A stretch of 10,549 bases of DNA, taken from contig JBEVMS010000106.1 in the NCBI GenBank assembly GCA_040508515.1, positions 1 through 10,549 of the forward strand. The letters run 5' to 3'. The DNA is from JBEVMS01 sp040508515 (GTDB lineage Bacteria; Pseudomonadota; Gammaproteobacteria; Xanthomonadales; Rhodanobacteraceae). The notes under the pieces were generated by a model. The model did no database searches. It was not told the DNA's origin and worked only from the letters and a program-made list of their open reading frames with translations. The translations under genes were made by a program, and so were the position numbers. Positions 6,925 to 10,549 of the stretch are shown one piece after another. Positions within the stretch are counted from its first letter, which is position 1. Each line of letters starts with the position of its first letter.

Positions 6925-7071
6925 CCATTGCGGCGGCGCCGCGTGGCGATCATACGCCGTCCCCACGACGCCATACATGAGCGCATTTTTAGAATCCGCT
7001 ACGCCTGATGTCATCGCCGTATTGGCGCCCATGGGGTTATCCGCTTGCCATGGCGGCACATCGGCTCGACC

Positions 7072-7110
7072 ATGACCGCCCTGCCCTCGCCCACTCCCCC
7101 GCCGCCATGA
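7072..7110 (+). CDS. Possible 12-residue Pro-rich leader peptide ahead of mogA
   Basis: An ATG at 7072 opens a 12-codon frame encoding MTALPSPTPPPP. Its TGA (7108-7110) overlaps the mogA ATG (7107-7109) as ATGA. Four consecutive prolines before the stop would be expected to slow ribosomes, an EF-P-dependent effect. mogA has no Shine-Dalgarno sequence of its own, so reinitiation after this frame is a possible way to start it. The leader itself has only a distant GGCGG. A chance frame in C-rich DNA is the main alternative. Confidence 0.25.
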   Translation: MTALPSPTPPPP

Positions 7111-7730
7111 CAGCACGCGCCTCCACACCCCATGTATTACGCATCGGCTTGGTCTCGATCTCCGACCGCGCCAGCACCGGCGTCTATCAAGACCAAGGCC
7201 TGCCAGCCCTGCGCACCTGGCTTGAGAGCGCACTGCGCAGCCCATGGGAAATGGAAACCCGCTTGATCGCCGACGAGCAGGCGCTGATCGAACAGACCCT
7301 GATCGAACTGGTCGACCAGCACCGATGCGATCTGGTGCTGACCACCGGCGGTACCGGTCCGGCGCGGCGCGACCTCACCCCCGAGGCGACCTTGGCGGTG
7401 GCCAGCAAAACCATGCCCGGCTTTGGCGAACAGATGCGCCAGATCAGCCTAGCCTTCGTGCCCACCGCGATCCTCTCGCGCCAGGTCGCGGTGATCCGCG
7501 AAACCGCTGAGCATGCCGCGCTGATCCTCAACCTGCCCGGCCAGCCCAAGGCGATCCGCGAAACCCTTGAAGGACTCAAGCACGATGACGGCAGCCAACG
7601 CGTGGCCGGCATCTTCGCGGCGGTGCCCTACTGCATCGACTTGATCGGCGGTCCCTATATCGAAACCGATCCGGCCGTGTGCCAGGCGTTTCGTCCCAAG
7701 TCGGCACAGCGCCCCAGCCGCGCCGAATGA
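7107..7730 (+). CDS. mogA: Molybdopterin adenylyltransferase
   Basis: Cytoplasmic enzyme of molybdenum cofactor synthesis that adenylylates molybdopterin to MPT-AMP before MoeA inserts molybdate. The 207-residue protein tracks E. coli MogA (195 residues) closely: LRIGLVSISDRAS (11-23), ETRLIADEQ (50-58), TTGGTGPARRDLTP (79-92), MPGFGEQMRQISL (103-115), PTAILSRQV (119-127), LNLPGQPKAI (141-150) and AFRPKSA (194-200). D56 and D89 match the catalytic D49 and D82. It carries a few extra residues (RETAEHAA, 131-138) and a short C-terminal tail. The start at 7107 is chosen by homology; upstream in-frame ATGs at 7050 and 7008 would add unconserved residues. No ribosome binding site is visible at 7107. 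The stop overlaps the next gene's ATG, so the two form an operon. No other cofactor genes are present in the window. Confidence 0.95.
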   Translation: MTARASTPHVLRIGLVSISDRASTGVYQDQGLPALRTWLESALRSPWEMETRLIADEQALIEQTLIELVDQHRCDLVLTTGGTGPARRDLTPEATLAVASKTMPGFGEQMRQISLAFVPTAILSRQVAVIRETAEHAALILNLPGQPKAIRETLEGLKHDDGSQRVAGIFAAVPYCIDLIGGPYIETDPAVCQAFRPKSAQRPSRAE

Positions 7731-8101
7731 GCGAACGCGCACGTTCCTCGTCACCCACAACCGCGCCCTCAGCGACAGCCGGCGAAACGCCGTTGGTTGC
7801 CGATGAGGCGAGCGCGACCGTTCCCGGCGCCTCCAGCGACGGCGCCAACGGCTGGTGGCTGTATCTGATCGAATGCCGCAACGGCGCCTACTACGCCGGC
7901 ATCAGCAACGATGTACTGGCACGTTACGCCGCGCATCTGGCGGGTCGCGGCGCACGCTACACGCGCGCCAATCCACCGCTGCGCCTGCTCGGCAGCCGCG
8001 CCTATCCCGACCGCGCCAGCGCCTCGCGTGCCGAATGGCAACTCAAGCAACTGCCGCGCGCACGCAAATTGGCGTGGCTGCTGCAAACCGAGTCGGCGTA
8101 A
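7727..8101 (+). CDS. GIY-YIG nuclease-domain protein (YhbQ/UPF0213 type)
   Basis: A small protein of 124 residues with one GIY-YIG domain at about 43-118. The signature appears as YLI (46-48) and YAG (56-58), as in YhbQ-like proteins. Expected active-site residues are present: R66 and H70 in NDVLARYAAH, and metal-binding E103 in SRAEWQLKQL. The segment ending KQLPRARKLAWL is typical of this single-domain subfamily. Such proteins are presumed DNA nucleases; their cellular role is poorly defined. The first 41 residues are a Ser/Ala/Thr-rich tail absent from the compact family members and probably disordered. The ATG at 7727 overlaps the mogA stop as ATGA, indicating translational coupling. A GTG at 7679 inside mogA would be an unlikely alternative start. 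Confidence 0.88.
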   Translation: MSERARSSSPTTAPSATAGETPLVADEASATVPGASSDGANGWWLYLIECRNGAYYAGISNDVLARYAAHLAGRGARYTRANPPLRLLGSRAYPDRASASRAEWQLKQLPRARKLAWLLQTESA

Positions 8102-8334
8102 TCGTCACGCCCCACGGCGCAGCTTCGCCACCGCGAGAGCGCATCCCCATGCTTATGTGCGGGAACTTGTCGGCGTCACCGACATCACCGGGAAGTACGC
8201 CCGTGTCTCGACGTAATGGTTGAGCGCGTGTGCCAGCGGATACCTTGTCTCGCGATCCGATCCACTGACCTTGCGCCGCGCGCTATCACCCACTAACAGC
8301 AACCACCCCACCAGCGAGTGAGGCTGCCGCCTCG
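8102..8334. other. Convergent intergenic gap, no gene seen
   Basis: These 233 bases separate the convergent GIY-YIG and beta-lactamase genes. I see no supportable gene or RNA. A hairpin at 8317-8336 (8-base stem with one G-U pair, TGCC loop) overlaps the beta-lactamase stop codon and could act as a weak terminator for either side, but it has no U-tract. Confidence 0.4.
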
Positions 8335-9345
8335 CTAAGGATGCAGGCTTTGCACCACATCGCGTGCCAGCTCGGCGAACAACGCATCGCGCTGCGCCAG
8401 CGTGGCGGTTGAATCGGTGAGAAACGCCGCCACGATCACCGCGCGGCCGTCCGGCCAATGCACGATGCCGATATCGTTGTAGGCGGCGGTGCGCCCTTTC
8501 AGGTTATACGAGGTGCCGCATTTGTCGGCCAGCGCGGCGCCGGTCGGCAACCCATCGCGCAACCGATGCGGCACCGTCTGCGCATTCATCAGAGCCAGCA
8601 GGTAGCGGCTAGATGTGGCCGACACCAATTGGCCGTCCCAGAGCTTGCGCAGAAAATCCACCGCTCCCTGCGGCGTGCTGCGATTACGCGGATCCGTAAG
8701 ATAAGCCTGGTAGCCGCGCTGCAGGCGTGCCAACTGCACCGGCTCGGTTTCATCCAGCGGCGGCGATTGACCAGGTGCCATCTGCTCGAAGAGACGCCCG
8801 ACCGCCGCCTCATCCAAATCCACCCGCATGCCTTCGATGCCATGCCCGCGCAAAAAGCGCGTGACCACCGCCGGGCCACCGAGAAGACGCAGCAAGGCAT
8901 CCACCGCAGTGTTGTCGCTTTCGCTGACCGCCGCGACCAGCAACTGCCGCACGCTGAAACGCATGCGCTCGCCCTGAAAATGCGTACCGATCGAGGGCAC
9001 CGCCGAGCCGGCGGTCAGTTCGGCCCGCGTCACGGTGACCATCTGTTCCAGCGACAGCGTGCCGTGATCGACCTGATCGAGCACCGCAGCGGCCACCGGT
9101 GCCTTGAACACGCTCATCATCGGGTAGGCCTGCGCGGCGTTGACCTGCCAGGTGGCACCGCTTTGCAGATCAAGCACCGCGATCCCCAGACGGCCTGGCT
9201 GCGCGCGCTGGGCCAAGCGCTCCAATTGCTCTTGCAGCGTGCTATGCGTCGCGCTCACCGTGGCTGGAGCGGCCATCGCCGGGATCGCAATGCAGCCGGC
9301 CAGCGTCAACCACGTGCCCAGCATCAACTTCAACCTCGCGTACAT
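8335..9345 (-). CDS. bla: Class A serine beta-lactamase, divergent (PER-like traits)
   Basis: Periplasmic penicillin/cephalosporin hydrolase by family; 336 residues, longer than the usual 285-310. The active site is recognisable: SVFK (78-81) holds nucleophile S78 and K81; SDN is at 143-145; E179 lies exactly 36 residues after S143, as Glu166 does after Ser130 in TEM. The third motif is K275-C276-G277 where K-T/S-G is expected. The segment AAYNDIGIVHWPDGR (287-301) is typical of the last strand region and recalls PER-type enzymes. The S143-to-K275 distance is 132 residues against 104 in TEM, so about 28 residues are inserted after E179. The N-terminus has a lipobox LAGC (15-18) and also a Sec-type AMA-A site near 23-26. 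The ATG at 9345 has AAGGA 7 bases upstream. No ampR-like regulator is adjacent. Family sure; activity and spectrum unknown. Confidence 0.9.
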   Translation of the reverse strand: MYARLKLMLGTWLTLAGCIAIPAMAAPATVSATHSTLQEQLERLAQRAQPGRLGIAVLDLQSGATWQVNAAQAYPMMSVFKAPVAAAVLDQVDHGTLSLEQMVTVTRAELTAGSAVPSIGTHFQGERMRFSVRQLLVAAVSESDNTAVDALLRLLGGPAVVTRFLRGHGIEGMRVDLDEAAVGRLFEQMAPGQSPPLDETEPVQLARLQRGYQAYLTDPRNRSTPQGAVDFLRKLWDGQLVSATSSRYLLALMNAQTVPHRLRDGLPTGAALADKCGTSYNLKGRTAAYNDIGIVHWPDGRAVIVAAFLTDSTATLAQRDALFAELARDVVQSLHP

Positions 9346-9445
9346 GGATCGATCCTTGAACCCATCAGGGAGGCGCAGTTTAGCCGCTTGAAAGGGCCGT
9401 CATGTGGCGGCGCGCGGTTGCGTTGGAGGCAAGCATCGGCGCGCT

Positions 9446-10246
9446 TCACGCCAGCGTGCTTAAAAACGCCAACACGCTGCGATTGAACACGGTGGCGTTT
9501 TCCACATTCATCGGATGCGCGGCGCGCGGCACGGTCACTCGATGCGCCGCCGGCAGCGCCTGCTGCAAAAATTCCAGCTGTGCGACGAACGCCGGTGGCG
9601 AGCGCTCGCCGCCGATCAACAACGTCGGCAGGGTCAGCCCGTGCAGGTCGGCGGAGGCGAGTGGCGGACGCGGCTCGCGCGCCTGCCCCAGCAACGTGAT
9701 CGCATTGTCCCGCGCCATCTGCTTGAACGCTGCCGACGTGCGCGACCAGCCGCGCGGCCCGTCGATGATGCGCAGAAAATGTTCCAGCGCGGCATCGATC
9801 GCCCCGGCCTGGATCTGCGCGAGGATCTGTGGCATCGCTTGCGCCAGCGGCGACGTCGCCAGGGCGCCGGCGCGTCCGCCCGGCTCGGCCAGGATCAATC
9901 CACGCAGCCGTTGCGGCGAGCGCTGTGCGACGCGCAGCGCCACCAGACCGCCGCGCGAATGTCCGCACAGATGCACCGGCCCCAACTGCAACGCCTCGAT
10001 AAAAGCCACCACGTCAGCCGCATGCTGCTCGATGCTGAAATCCTCGCCCACGCCATCCCAGCGCTGCGGCCAGTAATGCCGCAAGCTCAACGCGATCACC
10101 CGGTGGTGCACGGCCAGCGCGGCCAACTGCGGCTCCCAGTAGCGCTGATCGCAGAGCGAGCCGTGCACCAGCAGCAGCGGCGCACCTTGGCCGTACTCGA
10201 CGTAGCTGAGCGTGGTCTCGGGCAGGCTCAGGTGCTGGATGGGCAT
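9446..10246 (-). CDS. Alpha/beta-fold hydrolase
   Basis: A 266-residue cytoplasmic alpha/beta hydrolase with no signal peptide. VHGSLCDQRYW (28-38) forms the oxyanion region. The nucleophile elbow is GHSRGG (95-100) with S97, and the catalytic histidine is H244 in AAHPMNVEN. The acid position after strand 6-7 reads LIGGERSP (210-217), so Glu214 or another residue stands where Asp is commoner. The cap region lies at about 130-200. The substrate is not evident; homologues include esterases, lactonases and C-C bond hydrolases. The ATG at 10246 begins just before the conserved LSYVEYGQG segment; the ribosome binding site is a weak GAGA, and the open frame upstream (to 10432) is not protein-like. 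It lies 100 bases upstream of the beta-lactamase on the same strand; the beta-lactamase could be read through from it or have its own promoter. Confidence 0.88.
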   Translation of the reverse strand: MPIQHLSLPETTLSYVEYGQGAPLLLVHGSLCDQRYWEPQLAALAVHHRVIALSLRHYWPQRWDGVGEDFSIEQHAADVVAFIEALQLGPVHLCGHSRGGLVALRVAQRSPQRLRGLILAEPGGRAGALATSPLAQAMPQILAQIQAGAIDAALEHFLRIIDGPRGWSRTSAAFKQMARDNAITLLGQAREPRPPLASADLHGLTLPTLLIGGERSPPAFVAQLEFLQQALPAAHRVTVPRAAHPMNVENATVFNRSVLAFLSTLA

Positions 10247-10549
10247 GCATCGTCTCGCGTAAAGCAGCTCATGATAAACGCACCGCCGATGCATGGCTCG
10301 CCGCGCGCCGCGCGAACCGATCGCAGTTGCGCAGATGCGCCGCCCTACTGGGCACACCGGTGGCGCGACCCGGCGCGCGGCCACCTCAGCGATGGATCGA
10401 GTCGCCGCAACAACCGAACTTCGCCACGCCACGGGCCTTATTGCGCCGATCCAGGCAACGCGGTGGTCAACGGCCGCGCTGCCAGCCCCGACGCGCTACG
10501 CTATGTCTTTTTCACCTGCGCTGAGCTATCCCTAACCCGATCCGCCTAC
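10247..10549. other. Right-end non-coding region, nothing recognised
   Basis: These 303 GC-rich bases lie upstream of the alpha/beta hydrolase and reach the window edge. Open frames on both strands here (for example 10293-10535 plus) are rich in Arg and Ala with no family features, as expected by chance. TATCAT on the minus strand at 10276-10271 could be a -10 box for the hydrolase, but no -35 is visible. No RNA gene or repeat is seen. Confidence 0.4.

Noticed and set aside
6904..7245. Extension of the Sel1-like gene up to 7245 (371 codons)
   Set aside because: It would overlap mogA, has Arg/Trp/Gly-rich shadow composition, and would bury the signal peptide; the ATG at 6903 has AAGGA at good spacing.
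8153..8260. Minus-strand peptide containing PLAHALNHYVETRAYF, faintly like the C-terminal part of IS66-type transposases
   Set aside because: Only about 16 suggestive residues, no continuation to the DNN motif, no terminal repeats and no neighbouring transposase sequence. A profile search of the translated gap would settle it.
8458..9486. 342-codon plus-strand frame opposite the beta-lactamase
   Set aside because: Arg/His/Gln-rich composition typical of an antisense shadow in GC-rich DNA; no family features and no ribosome binding site.
1..10549. CRISPR arrays, tRNA or rRNA genes, insertion-sequence ends, prophage genes
   Set aside because: Looked for on reading; no regular spaced repeats, cloverleaf-like segments, transposase genes or phage structural genes were seen.

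Overview
The window is high-GC bacterial chromosome with densely packed genes on both strands. I recognise ten protein genes, and none is a phage, plasmid or insertion-sequence gene. The proteins look gammaproteobacterial. MogA follows the E. coli protein almost residue for residue, and DinB ends in a canonical beta-clamp peptide. The exported class II cyclic-nucleotide phosphodiesterase, the class A beta-lactamase and the overall base composition would suit a Xanthomonadales genome (Rhodanobacteraceae or Xanthomonadaceae). That placement is inference from family memory, not from any search.

Layout, left to right. dinB (18-1094, +) is translesion DNA polymerase IV. It converges, with only 3 bases between stop codons, on a likely two-gene minus-strand operon: an APC amino-acid permease (2140-3483) followed 10 bases later by an exported class II 3',5'-cyclic-nucleotide phosphodiesterase (1098-2129). 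A divergent gap leads to an HAD-IB phosphatase (3693-4286, +). Next is a self-contained regulatory cassette: a short-chain dehydrogenase (4478-5293, -) and a divergent TetR-family regulator (5448-6092, +). They share an AT-rich control region with consensus -35 and -10 hexamers and two 15-base palindromes placed like repressor operators. Hairpins that could act as terminators lie beyond both ends of this cassette.

Further right, a secreted Sel1-like repeat protein (6130-6903, -) diverges from a two-gene plus-strand operon. In that operon mogA (7107-7730), a molybdopterin adenylyltransferase, overlaps by ATGA a GIY-YIG nuclease-domain protein (7727-8101). A 12-codon reading frame ending in four prolines runs into the mogA start with the same ATGA overlap. 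After a 233-base gap, the minus strand carries a class A beta-lactamase (8335-9345) and, upstream of it, an alpha/beta hydrolase (9446-10246). The last 303 bases hold no gene I can support.

Most of this is ordinary housekeeping and accessory chromosome, and I see no multi-gene system that I would call new. The points most worth a second look are the divergent beta-lactamase (KCG in place of the KTG motif, a roughly 28-residue insertion near the omega loop, no Asn170 equivalent, and both lipoprotein and Sec cleavage signals), the tightly built SDR/TetR operator region, the Pro-rich leader frame before mogA, and the pairing of a permease with a periplasmic cAMP phosphodiesterase.
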